Below are positions 9,501-15,689 of a stretch of DNA of 22,446 nucleotides, one piece after another. The first letter of the stretch is position 1, and every line of letters begins with the position of its first letter. Origin of the DNA: Prevotellaceae bacterium. Lineage in GTDB: Bacteria > Bacteroidota > Bacteroidia > Bacteroidales > Paludibacteraceae. Where the stretch lies: positions 1-22,446 of the forward strand of contig JAITNR010000175.1 in assembly GCA_031290375.1 (NCBI GenBank), written 5' to 3'. Made by a program: the position numbers and the translations under genes. Below the pieces are notes generated by a model, which worked only from the letters and a program-made list of their open reading frames with translations, did no database searches and was not told the origin of the DNA.

Positions 9501-10947
9501 CGCTGGAGTTAATGGCGACTGTATCATCACCGTTACTTCCGAAAGTGGAAATGTTATCAACAGTTACACCATCAGTTTTTCTGTTGAACCGTCAAACAAT
9601 TCTGCTCTCAGAGGCATAACTGTTGACGGCGAAAATATTGCAGGCTTTGATGCTCAAATATTAGAGTATAAAGTCAGTTTGCCATACGGCACAACGCGAG
9701 TGCCTGTGATTAACTGTGTTGTGGGCGACAGCGTTCAAAATATCGTTGTTACTCAGGCAAATACGTTGAGCGATACTGCGGTGATTGTTGTTACGGCACA
9801 AAACGGCATCAACCGGACAACCTACAGGGTTAGTTTTGAGATTAACCTCTCGAATAATGCCTGTCTGGCTGATATTCTGATAAGCGGTGAGCCGTTAAGA
9901 ACGGTTGCAACGGGTTTTGTTGCCGACATTAACTTTAATTCCGAAGAGTTCTATTACAACGTTACTTTGCCTTACGGAACAACATCTATACCTGAAATAG
10001 AATGGATTGGACAGGTTGCCGACTATGATATAATTCAATATTTTGAAGGTAATTTGGATGCTTTATCTTCGAGGATATTGGTAGTTTCGCAGGATTTGAG
10101 CAATACCAATGAGTACTTTATCACATTTGCCGTGGCAAAATCGAATAACTCCAGACTAAATGACATTCTTGTAAACGGTGTGTCTATTAACGGATTTAAT
10201 TCGGATACTCTGGCTTATCACATTAAATATCCTGTCGGAACGCCTTATGACATGCTTGCAACTGCTGAGAGCATAACATACATTCTCGGCGAAGAACATC
10301 AGACGGTTATAAAAACTCAAACTTCTGATAACACAATAATTATTACCGTTACGGCACAGGATGGCGTTTCTCAGTCGGTTTATATTATAACGCAGGAAAT
10401 TCTTCTTGCAAACAATGCTTATCTCGCCGATATTCTCGTAAACAACGTTTCATTAGATGGATTTTCGCCACAGATATTCGATTATGAATATGTTTTGCCT
10501 TTTGGCACTTCACAGGTGCCCAATTTAGCGTATATTAAAGCGGAGGAGGCTCAAACTGTGGATATTACTAAAGGTTTTGTAAATGAACGTTCGTACATCT
10601 ATGTTACGGCTGAAGATGGTATAACCTCCAACGTATATTCTGTTCTCTTCAAGGTATCAGGTGACAATCCGGGAGATATGCCCAGCCCTGACGATGTTTG
10701 CCTCACATACAGAGGCGATGGCATCTGGCAGGCATCTTCGCGCAGAAACAGTGTGAGTATAGTGGTTTACAGCACCGGCGGAGCATTGATGTACAAGTCC
10801 AATGTCATAGTTGCAGACCCGAATGATGACCTGTGCAGCGGCTCTGTTGGAACACAGTTCAGAGTGCATCTGAAAGGAGTTTTCGTCTATTCGTTCATCT
10901 ACAACAACAAGAGAACTATTGAGTCAAAAAAAGCTATTAACAGATAA
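3541..10947 (+). CDS. Giant secreted protein: two PCMD-like domains, 22 cadherin-like repeats, T9SS-like tail
   Basis: 2468 residues. A signal peptide (MQKFTRFFNILLFFLTLFCA...NAQ) is followed by a PCMD-like domain (putative carbohydrate metabolism domain) at about residues 30-270, starting PNSGFETF and ending LWADDLSLQYSSK. Eleven beta-sandwich repeats of about 85 residues follow (271-1213). A second PCMD-like domain (1214-1431) starts PNPSFENW and ends YADNLRFEYSSK, and is followed by eleven more repeats (1432-2375). The repeats fit the cadherin-like beta-sandwich family: L..I.VdG..l.GF......Y.v.LPyGTt..P.i, then ItVtAedG....YtinF. The last 90 residues (YSTGGALMYKSN...LKGVFVYSFIYNNKRTIESKK) resemble a divergent type IX secretion sorting domain. 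The likely role is a cell-surface adhesin or glycan-binding protein; the ligand is unknown. Repeats differ strongly from each other, so this is an old array. queG follows 17 bases downstream. Confidence 0.85.
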   Translation: MQKFTRFFNILLFFLTLFCANTINAQFQLPNSGFETFETGFNGEGEQPTSWKGSNVVQTVAGFTARGTLVNSSNSGHTGNCVYLHVEEVGAMGITAPAPAFVALGTPWNEVSGLSSSNAIGGCTGGLAFTHRPDTLSLWIKRTYTNTENAHVMVYLWSGISQGTSYINKGGNCQSSNRTDEQLDVMGINTRCTTTQLANLIGSGEWVSNQQFTGWTEIKIPVRYFNNSIPEKINVIISAANYPCEGCSNSIKTGSKLWADDLSLQYSSKIDEIRINNRSMSGFNTNTLTYTYSLGVGVVTIPPITVYRSGRQLSSSEILITNGTVGGVPTTIRVNAEDGSSSTTYTINFVAQQSTNSRLSNIFIDGNPLTNFNGYVTGYNVELPYGTTVCPTLTVQKAETEQTFIITSCTGIPGSATITVFAEDILVSQTYTINYTVAALTDNTLQDILVNGVSISGFSSTRTNYTVELPLGTTTTPIITPVSAYASGEQTIVLTNNGLSGTSTIVVSAGNSLVRTYRITFTVTASSYACLNSIRVGGTLLANFDAETLTYNCLLPRGTTVLPAITWTLGEANQTATLTAGGVNGETRIMVQAQNGNMVIYKINFSVERSEVSTLNDILVDGQSISGFRPDSLNYTIQLPSGTTVAPTITYVLGDYAQTVRVTSGGLTSPATIRVTAENTVFSTIYTVNFSVTMSANAQLASIIVDGSALAGFSQEIFSYDYILPNNATVCPEIEVVKASVGQQIVIVKPQLAGLATIEVTPETGGSSNVYAINFAFAQSNNYLLDSIQIDNVLFATFNPATYSYTITLPAHSEVPEIKAFASDSASLLVVVDNGLDSCRIVVTAENGEQNIYKISYNVLPSTETGLTDIQLWNSNSQFVSLTGFDTDVLAYSVDLAWGTAIVPVIHPVKLENTQTVSINYGGVNDTTRISVHNAALSNVRHYSIIFNVEESSVATLSSILLDGNEIGGFDPNTLSYTVVLPYGTTSSPQIGYEKAIVGTNTVYNQLVKVTDEGLYQPATLEVTAEDGTTNIYTLYYQIDMSAFQNGNYLTGILMDGVSVDGFDSQTADYDIVLPYGTTQLPDLVFLKNYQEQTVFADYSEVNGTTTITVKSNIAGVADMVYNLHFSASNIEKTVLTDILIDGVPLANFDPTVKTYILPPVTTPPVVTYSADLTKVAVTETDDHKHVTFKVEDIEDSDIYSLYTVYFFYQDDVIPNPSFENWSPTAYYSKQKPTSWFAPADDRTIPKCTINFFTDAYAGGNEVTQSTSELTNGTKGVYLQTKYNSNGTWVMPGLITLGEFHSFGSCITSSYGSSVTGGINFRNTPDNVLLDYKITRISCSDNMRFDFQLWNTGTDYSATESVAAVSHTDGATSTGWITMNKSITYNSNNMSPQRLNIIINASYSAGIETLYKATCLSDRDYMYADNLRFEYSSKLSDIAVNGVVLTGFDPNTLSYNVDISPEYLGVPQIVITGQVPDQEHRIVISDEVAGQRTATITSIAEDGSQTVYTLNIARANSTVDVLTDIIINGTGIADFRADSLDYTLTIANGYAHLNSVAVIKGEGHQSVDYQIANDQLLITVTAEDGTENVYTINLKGQQSNNSTLVNIDVEGYPTGFAETTTSYQVTLSASTKDIPSISYTKQTDGQTVIFSTKANNANDTVFVQVISQDRLDTTIYSIAFDTQAVVTSKLLTKISIENVLLDNFDKNVFEYQIVVSGTLPKLTFEREFEQDSVSSTHFSDSVVFEVGNANVYKVVFVKAQSNNALLNNISVNGQTITGFAPTVFEYSVDNTGNNYLPQITIQPDKNQIITVTRSGDKAIIEVAALGNSSNPVIATNEYSVEFVASVPISNDSVLAGILLDRIMIAGFEPDSLNYAVSLPEGTTLLPEITVIRGDSKQTVQITTNGVNGTTQIVVTSENGSQTTYTIDFSVLLSDYALLNLILVNGVEVNNFAPDILNYSYTLPYGTTVLPSIEYEKGHIGQTVAITPAGVNGDCIITVTSESGNVINSYTISFSVEPSNNSALRGITVDGENIAGFDAQILEYKVSLPYGTTRVPVINCVVGDSVQNIVVTQANTLSDTAVIVVTAQNGINRTTYRVSFEINLSNNACLADILISGEPLRTVATGFVADINFNSEEFYYNVTLPYGTTSIPEIEWIGQVADYDIIQYFEGNLDALSSRILVVSQDLSNTNEYFITFAVAKSNNSRLNDILVNGVSINGFNSDTLAYHIKYPVGTPYDMLATAESITYILGEEHQTVIKTQTSDNTIIITVTAQDGVSQSVYIITQEILLANNAYLADILVNNVSLDGFSPQIFDYEYVLPFGTSQVPNLAYIKAEEAQTVDITKGFVNERSYIYVTAEDGITSNVYSVLFKVSGDNPGDMPSPDDVCLTYRGDGIWQASSRRNSVSIVVYSTGGALMYKSNVIVADPNDDLCSGSVGTQFRVHLKGVFVYSFIYNNKRTIESKKAINR
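4351..7179 (+). repeat. First array of 11 cadherin-like repeats
   Basis: Protein-level repeats begin near 4351, 4612, 4867, 5122, 5374, 5629, 5884, 6133, 6400, 6682 and 6937. Most are 249-255 bases long; the eighth and ninth are longer (267 and 282). LPxGTT is the best kept motif, absent in repeats 1, 7 and 8. Repeat 11 has a shortened centre. Copies are divergent at DNA level. Confidence 0.8.
7834..10665 (+). repeat. Second array of 11 cadherin-like repeats
   Basis: Repeats begin near 7834, 8095, 8344, 8599, 8827, 9088, 9343, 9598, 9856, 10147 and 10414. The first five of this half (7834-9087) are degenerate and lack LPxGTT; repeats 17-20 and 22 are close to consensus. Repeat 20 carries an inserted loop near its start and repeat 21 a longer strand-linking region. 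Domain borders often carry an S-N-N or A-N-N tripeptide. Confidence 0.78.
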
Positions 10948-10964
10948 ACAGTATAGGTAACAGA

Positions 10965-11852
10965 TTGAGTGTTTCCGAAAAAATAAAAACAGAGGTAAAA
11001 AATCTTGGATTTGATGCGTGCGGCTTTGCAGATGCAGAGCCGCTTTTTGCCGAGGAAAAGCATTTGAAAAAATGGCTTAATCTCCACTATAATGCTTCAA
11101 TGGTGTACATGGAAAATTATTTTGGCAAAAGAATTTCCCCAAAGTTGCTATATGACAATGCAAACTCGGTTATTGTAGTGCTGTTGAACTATAAGCCTGA
11201 AAAACTTTTGCCTGAAAACTCTCCTCAAATTGCAAAATATGCTTATGGAATTGATTATCATTTTGTTATAAAAGAAAAACTGAGGGAACTTTTAGCTATA
11301 ATCAATTCCAACATTGTTGCCTGCAATGGTGTTGCTTTTGTGGATTCTGCCCCTGTGTTGGAAAGGGCTTTGGCAGTAAAGGCAGGTTTGGGTTGGATTG
11401 GCAAAAACTCCATGTTGATAAACCCTAAATACGGTTCTTACACACTTATCGGCGAACTTTTGGTTGATATAAAGCTGGATTATGATAAACCGATTGAAAA
11501 TCGCTGTGGTAACTGCTTCAAATGTATCAATTCCTGTCCTGCACAGGCAATTGTTGAACCAAAAATTATCAATGCCAACAGATGTATTTCATACCTTACA
11601 ATTGAACACAAAGGCGAAATTGACGAAGAACTCAAATCCAAATTCGGCAATCGCCTTTTTGGTTGCGACACCTGTATTGATGCCTGTCCTTACAACAACA
11701 AAACGCCATTTCACTACACAAAAGAGTTTATGCCCAACGAACAATTTTTTGCTCTTGACTGGCAAAATCTTACACAAAGCGATTTTAACAAAATTTTCAA
11801 AAAATCCCCACTGAAGAGGGCAGGGTACAGGAAGTTATGCCAAAATAATTAA
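10965..11852 (+). CDS. queG: Epoxyqueuosine reductase
   Basis: Catalyses the last step of queuosine synthesis, reducing epoxyqueuosine to queuosine in tRNA with cobalamin and two [4Fe-4S] clusters in the cytoplasm. The family signature VDSAPVLERALAVKAGLGWI is at residues 126-145, followed by GKNSMLINPKYGSYTLIGEL. The ferredoxin-like part has C181xxC184xxC187xxxC191P and, with C207 in RCISYLTIEHKG, C234xxC237xxxC241P. The end SPLKRAGYRKLCQNN matches the family's SPLkR.G...l.rN. At 295 residues it is shorter than E. coli QueG (379) but complete in motifs. The start is a TTG at 10965; there is no in-frame ATG before residue 46, which would remove the conserved LGFDACGFADAEPL segment. It lies 17 bases behind the surface-protein gene and is probably co-transcribed. 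A palindromic repeat begins in its last codon. Confidence 0.92.
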   Translation: MSVSEKIKTEVKNLGFDACGFADAEPLFAEEKHLKKWLNLHYNASMVYMENYFGKRISPKLLYDNANSVIVVLLNYKPEKLLPENSPQIAKYAYGIDYHFVIKEKLRELLAIINSNIVACNGVAFVDSAPVLERALAVKAGLGWIGKNSMLINPKYGSYTLIGELLVDIKLDYDKPIENRCGNCFKCINSCPAQAIVEPKIINANRCISYLTIEHKGEIDEELKSKFGNRLFGCDTCIDACPYNNKTPFHYTKEFMPNEQFFALDWQNLTQSDFNKIFKKSPLKRAGYRKLCQNN

Positions 11853-11935
11853 CAATGAATAATGAATAATGAACAATGAATAATTAGAAAGAATATAGCC
11901 ACCTACATTTCATTGTTCATTATTCATTGTTAATT
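11847..11935. repeat. Palindromic element of 7-base units after queG
   Basis: Tandem units AACAATG, AATAATG, AATAATG, AACAATG, AATAATT (11852-11886) face an inverted copy at 11909-11935. The right arm pairs with the left arm completely except for one extra 7-base unit on the left. The left arm starts with AATTAA at 11847, so it contains the last codon and stop of queG. There is no T tract, so it is not a classical terminator, but the transcript would form a long A/U hairpin. Confidence 0.8.
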
Positions 11936-11976
11936 GTACTTGAGTGTGGATATTTTTTTTGTTGCAAAAAAAATAC

Positions 11977-11984
11977 TAACTTTG
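11977..11984 (+). promoter_or_regulatory. Probable promoter -7 box of butyrate kinase
   Basis: TAACTTTG fits the Bacteroidota -7 consensus, 56 bases before the ATG at 12041. It is preceded by TTTTGTTGC and a run of A (11957-11973); nearly the same block occurs inverted at 103-122, pointing out of the window to the left. Confidence 0.6.
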
Positions 11985-12040
11985 CGCCTCAAAAGGCAAA
12001 ATAATTAATAATCATAATAACAAAAAAAGCAGAACAAAAA

Positions 12041-13096
12041 ATGCACAGAATGCTCATTATTAATCCCGGTTCTACATCTACAAAAATTGCCGTTTTTGAA
12101 GATGAAAACAATGTTTATGAAAAAACACTTCGCCATTCGGTAGAAGAACTCTCCCCATACACAACGGTTGCTTCTCAAAAGGATTTTCGTATGCAGGTGA
12201 TATTAAAATGTCTTGTAGAAGATAAAATTAGCCAGGAGTTTGATATTATAGTAGGTCGTGGAGGCATGCTTCGCCCAATTGAGGCCGGAGCATACGAAGT
12301 GAATGACAGAATGGAAAATGATTTGTTGTCAGCTCAGTATGGAGAACACGCCTGCTCGCTCGGCGCTTTGGTTGGCAGACCGCTTGCAGAAAAATTCGGC
12401 TGCAAAATTATAATCGCCGACCCAGTTGTAACTGATGAAATGCAGGATATAGCCAGAGTCAGCGGACATCCGATGTTCCCGCGTATTTCTACCTTCCACT
12501 GTCTTAATCAGAAGGCTATCGCAAGGCGTTACGCACAGGAAGCAGGCATACCTTACGAACATCTTAATTTGATTATTGCCCATATCGGCGGAGGTGTTTC
12601 CGTGTCCGCTCACGGCAAAGGCAGAACTATTGACACAAACAACGCTCTTGGCTTTGGTCCCTTTTCTCCGGAACGTTCGGGTACTTTGCCTTCAGCTTTT
12701 TTGGTAAAATTGTGTTTCTCCGGCGAATATACACAGGAAGAACTGCTCAAATTATGCAACGGCAAAGGAGGTCTTATTGCTCATCTGAACACAAATTCAG
12801 GCATCGAAGTAGAACAAATGATCGCCAACGGAGACAAACACGCAGAACTTGTATGGAACGCCATGGCTTACAATATAGCCAAGGAAATAGGCGCACTGGC
12901 TACAGTTTTCAACGGCAAAGTTGATGCCATTCTTATTACCGGCGGCATAGCTTACGGCAAGGATTTTGTGAATTACATCTCTCGAATGGTACATTTCATT
13001 GCTCCGGTCAGAGTCTACCCTGGCGAGGACGAACTTACCGCACTCGCCAAACACGGTATCAGAGTACTCAACGGAGAAAAACTGAAAACCTACTGA
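12041..13096 (+). CDS. buk: Butyrate kinase
   Basis: Acetokinase-family enzyme interconverting butyryl phosphate plus ADP with butyrate plus ATP (or branched-chain acyl analogues) in the cytoplasm. Motifs: the N-terminal phosphate-binding NPGSTSTK (residues 8-15), RGGMLRP (73-79), HIGGGVSVSAHGKGRTID (181-198), NNALGFGPFSPERSGTLP (200-217) and ITGGIAYG (299-306). At 351 residues it has the normal length for Buk and is shorter than acetate kinases (about 400). The NPGSTSTK form rather than the acetate kinase N.GSSS.K supports Buk. The first ATG gives the expected N-terminus. The usual partner, phosphate butyryltransferase (ptb), is not in this window; queG is upstream with an intervening hairpin element and its own promoter box. 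It converges with the cation transporter gene. Confidence 0.93.
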   Translation: MHRMLIINPGSTSTKIAVFEDENNVYEKTLRHSVEELSPYTTVASQKDFRMQVILKCLVEDKISQEFDIIVGRGGMLRPIEAGAYEVNDRMENDLLSAQYGEHACSLGALVGRPLAEKFGCKIIIADPVVTDEMQDIARVSGHPMFPRISTFHCLNQKAIARRYAQEAGIPYEHLNLIIAHIGGGVSVSAHGKGRTIDTNNALGFGPFSPERSGTLPSAFLVKLCFSGEYTQEELLKLCNGKGGLIAHLNTNSGIEVEQMIANGDKHAELVWNAMAYNIAKEIGALATVFNGKVDAILITGGIAYGKDFVNYISRMVHFIAPVRVYPGEDELTALAKHGIRVLNGEKLKTY

Positions 13097-13111
13097 TACA
13101 ATTAACAATTA

Positions 13112-13161
13112 ATAATGAACAATGAATAATATGGAAGACATACTTATTCATTGTTCATTAT
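13112..13161. repeat. Palindromic element between convergent genes
   Basis: A perfect 18-bp inverted repeat pairs ATAATGAACAATGAATAA (13112-13129) with 13144-13161 around a 14-base loop. It is the same 7-base-unit family as the element after queG. It fills the gap between the stop of buk (13096) and the stop of the transporter gene (13172) and could act on both transcripts. Confidence 0.8.
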
Positions 13162-13171
13162 CAATTATTCA

Positions 13172-14083
13172 TCAAAACTCTTCTATTCCGAATTTTTCGT
13201 CAGAGTGTACCGTACCCGTAGGTTCTACGTGTATTCGTATGTCGTATATATTGGGAATTTTGCGATGAATGTTTTCCTCCACATCATTGGCAATTTTATG
13301 AGCTTCGTTCAACGAAATATCTCCGTTTGCCTCAATGTCAAGACTTATAATGTACATGCCGCCCACCATCCGGGAACGTACCCGATGAGGACGTTCCGCA
13401 CCGTGAGTCTCATCAACAGCCTCAAAAACCCTATCATAAACCGAAACATCTTCTACGCCGTCCATAAGTTCAACATTGGAATCCATAAAAATTCCAAAGG
13501 CAGAATAAAGTATATAAACACCTATAATTATACCTGTTATAGAATCAAACACAGGCAACTTTAATATGAAAGTAAAAAACAGTCCAACAAGCACGCCAAG
13601 CGAAATTATTACATCGTTCCGCATATTTTTTGCATTAGCTTTCAACATACTGCTGTTGATTTTTTTTGCCTGACGAAATTGATAATACGCCAAAAGCAAT
13701 TTCCCAACTATAGAAAAAACAGTAACGTAAACAGCCAACAACGAAGGCAATTCCTTCGCTTGAGCATTGAAAGTCTGTCTTATCGACACAATCAACATCT
13801 CAACACCAGCATAAAAGACTATAAATGAAAGAATTTTAGTAGCAATACTTTCCGCTTTTTCATGCCCATAAACATGTTTTTTGTCAGGCGGATGACTGAC
13901 AATACGCGCCGTAAAAATCATTACAACAGAAATCACTACATCACTTGCCGAATCTATACCGTCCCCAACAACAGCCAAACTACCCGACACAAAACCGATA
14001 ACAAGCTTCGCCACCGACAAAAACGCATTGCCAACCGTACTTACCCACGAAGTCCGAACCAATATTTTGTTCTTCCCACACAT
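13172..14083 (-). CDS. Cation diffusion facilitator (CDF) family metal transporter
   Basis: CDF proteins export divalent metals across the inner membrane by proton antiport. The N-terminal half has six hydrophobic segments (residues 13-203); the rest is a cytoplasmic ferredoxin-like metal-binding domain (about 208-303). The TM2 metal site reads DSASD (Asp44, Asp48). The cytoplasmic HPPDKKHVYGHEKAE block (residues 64-78) is typical. In TM5 the usual HxxxD is NMRND (Asn153, Asp157): the His of the zinc site is replaced by Asn. The C-terminal domain contains the family's RMVGGMYIISLDIEANGDIS and HKIANDVEENI. By analogy with FieF/YiiP (Asp45, Asp49, His153, Asp157) this may shift preference away from zinc, but the metal cannot be named from sequence. 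The gene starts 70 bases after murD on the same strand and is likely in its transcript. Confidence 0.9.
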   Translation of the reverse strand: MCGKNKILVRTSWVSTVGNAFLSVAKLVIGFVSGSLAVVGDGIDSASDVVISVVMIFTARIVSHPPDKKHVYGHEKAESIATKILSFIVFYAGVEMLIVSIRQTFNAQAKELPSLLAVYVTVFSIVGKLLLAYYQFRQAKKINSSMLKANAKNMRNDVIISLGVLVGLFFTFILKLPVFDSITGIIIGVYILYSAFGIFMDSNVELMDGVEDVSVYDRVFEAVDETHGAERPHRVRSRMVGGMYIISLDIEANGDISLNEAHKIANDVEENIHRKIPNIYDIRIHVEPTGTVHSDEKFGIEEF

Positions 14084-14092
14084 ACCTTTGTT

Positions 14093-14167
14093 GAATAACT
14101 GAATAACTGAATAACTGATTACGTTAGTTGTATTTATTGTATTGTATTTTCAATTATTCAGTTATTC
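14093..14167. repeat. Palindromic element of 8-base units between murD and the CDF gene
   Basis: Three exact GAATAACT units (14093-14116) followed by GATTACG face an inverted arm at 14152-14167 (AATTATTCAGTTATTC), pairing over 16 bases with one mismatch. The central part, GATTACGTTAGTTGTATT, resembles that of the elements at 16734 and 17339. On the minus strand the arm encodes the last residues and the TAA stop of MurD; the other end lies 9 bases before the transporter ATG. Confidence 0.85.
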
Positions 14168-15578
14168 CATCATTAATTGTATTCTTAAATTGTTTGCCGC
14201 GATCTTCGTAGTTTTTGAAGAGGTCGAAACTTGCACAGCAAGGAGAAAGCAACACCGTATCCCCACTAACAGCAAGTTTATACGACTCGATTACGGCATC
14301 CTTCATTGAACCTGAGTCAATAATTTTCCCAACTTTTCCATCAAAAAAAACGTGAAGTTTTCTGTTGTCAGTCCCAAGAAAAACCAACGCCCGTACCTTT
14401 TCTTTTACAAGCTGCTCTATTTCGGTGTAATCATTACCCTTGTCCGTGCCGCCAAGTATGAGCACAACAGGCGTTTTCATACTTTCAAGGGCGTACCAAC
14501 ACGAGTTTACATTAGTCGCTTTGGAGTCATTGATAAAACGGACGCCGCCAACAGTAGCAACATACTCAAGCCGATGCTCAACACCTTTGAAGTCAGACAG
14601 AGATTGACGAATCACTTCCTCCTTCACGTTCACACAGGCAGCCGCAAGTCCCGCCGCCATAGAATTATAAAGGTTATGCTGACCTTCAAGTGAAAGTTCA
14701 GATGTTTTCATCTCAAAATCAATCTTCGGAGTTTTGAAAACAAGATTTCCGTTCTCTGTAAACGCCTTCACATCCGCATTTTTATTAACAGAAAAAGGAT
14801 AAAGCGTACTTCTAATACGACGCTCTTTTAACAATTTACACACAACAGGATCATCATTCCAAAAAATAAAAGCATCTCTTTTTCTTTGGTTCTGCGTAAT
14901 ACGGAATTTGGAATTGGCATAATTCTCAAACTTATAATCATAACGGTCAAGATGGTCAGGCGTAATATTTAGCAATACAGCTATATTTGCTCTGAAACAA
15001 ATCATTCCGTCAAGTTGAAAACTGCTAAGTTCAACCACATAATAATCGAAGTTTTCGGTTGCCACCTGCATCGCGAGGCTTTTACCTACGTTTCCGGCGA
15101 GTCCAACATTATATCCGGCTGCTTTGAGAATATGATAGATGAGCATTGTAGTTGTGGTTTTGCCATTGCTGCCTGTAATGCAAATCATTTTGGCATTGGT
15201 GTATTGACTCGCAAATTCAATTTCCGAAATCACAGGAATTTTTTTAGCCCACGCTTTCAATATTACAGAAGCAGTATCGGAAATACCCGGACTCTTTACT
15301 ATAATGCCGGCTCTCAGAATTTTTTTTTCAGTATGACAACCTTCTTCAAAGGGAATGTAGTGTTGTCGCAGCACAGCTTTGTATTCGTACTTAATTTTAC
15401 CTGTATCGGACACAAAGACGTCAAAGCCCTTCTTGCGAGCCAATACCGCCGCTCCAACACCACTTTCCGCCGCTCCCAAAACTACTATTCTTGGCGGAAA
15501 AAATAAATTAATAAGTGAATTGCCGAGTAATTTAATAATTGAAAATAGATTTTTTGGAACATAATCTTTGTTATTCAT
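14154..15578 (-). CDS. murD: UDP-N-acetylmuramoyl-L-alanine--D-glutamate ligase
   Basis: Adds D-glutamate to UDP-MurNAc-L-alanine in peptidoglycan precursor synthesis (cytoplasm, ATP-dependent). N-terminal UDP-binding domain with VVLGAAESGVGAAVLA (residues 32-47); ATP-binding P-loop ITGSNGKTTTTM (134-145); VVELSSFQLD and LNITPDHLDRY in the central domain; VEHRLEYV, FINDSKATN and LILGGTDKGND in the C-terminal part; LLSPCCASFDLF near the end. These are all standard MurD blocks. The protein is 474 residues because of about 29 residues (MNNKDYVPKNLFSIIKLLGN...FFPP) before the usual RIVVLG start. No ATG, GTG or TTG lies between 15578 and that point, so the extension is probably translated. The last residues, GITE-stop, come from the palindromic repeat. 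Transcription likely starts at the minus-strand box 15672-15679. Confidence 0.94.
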   Translation of the reverse strand: MNNKDYVPKNLFSIIKLLGNSLINLFFPPRIVVLGAAESGVGAAVLARKKGFDVFVSDTGKIKYEYKAVLRQHYIPFEEGCHTEKKILRAGIIVKSPGISDTASVILKAWAKKIPVISEIEFASQYTNAKMICITGSNGKTTTTMLIYHILKAAGYNVGLAGNVGKSLAMQVATENFDYYVVELSSFQLDGMICFRANIAVLLNITPDHLDRYDYKFENYANSKFRITQNQRKRDAFIFWNDDPVVCKLLKERRIRSTLYPFSVNKNADVKAFTENGNLVFKTPKIDFEMKTSELSLEGQHNLYNSMAAGLAAACVNVKEEVIRQSLSDFKGVEHRLEYVATVGGVRFINDSKATNVNSCWYALESMKTPVVLILGGTDKGNDYTEIEQLVKEKVRALVFLGTDNRKLHVFFDGKVGKIIDSGSMKDAVIESYKLAVSGDTVLLSPCCASFDLFKNYEDRGKQFKNTINDGITE

Positions 15579-15671
15579 CCATTTTTTTTAATTTATTAAT
15601 AATTTTGTTATACTATGATTCCTTTTTTCTGTCCTTAGAAAAATATTTTCTGTCTTCTCAAAAACATATTA

Positions 15672-15679
15672 CAAAGGTA
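15672..15679 (-). promoter_or_regulatory. Probable promoter -7 box of murD
   Basis: On the minus strand these bases read TACCTTTG, fitting TAnnTTTG, 93 bases before the murD ATG at 15578. The sequence behind it mirrors that behind the fumarase box at 15788-15795. Confidence 0.6.
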
Positions 15680-15689
15680 ATATTTTTTT

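Noticed and set aside
3541..10947. Recent tandem duplication of repeats in the giant gene
   Set aside because: Neighbouring repeats share a motif pattern but little DNA identity; no near-identical blocks were seen.
11099..11852. queG starting at the first in-frame ATG
   Set aside because: This would delete the conserved LGFDACGFADAEPL N-terminal block; the TTG at 10965 preserves it.
11847..11935. Classical intrinsic terminator after queG
   Set aside because: The stem is long but almost entirely A/T and lacks a GC-rich core and a T tract; listed as a repeat instead.
12041..13096. Acetate kinase instead of butyrate kinase
   Set aside because: Length of 351 residues and the NPGSTSTK motif fit butyrate kinase; acetate kinases are about 400 residues with a different N-terminal motif.
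13151..13564. 137-residue plus-strand ORF opposite the CDF gene
   Set aside because: Antisense shadow of a clear transporter gene, with biased composition and no recognisable domain.
15014..15506. 163-residue plus-strand ORF opposite murD
   Set aside because: Antisense to the conserved MurD N-terminal and ATP-binding blocks; no start context or homology seen.
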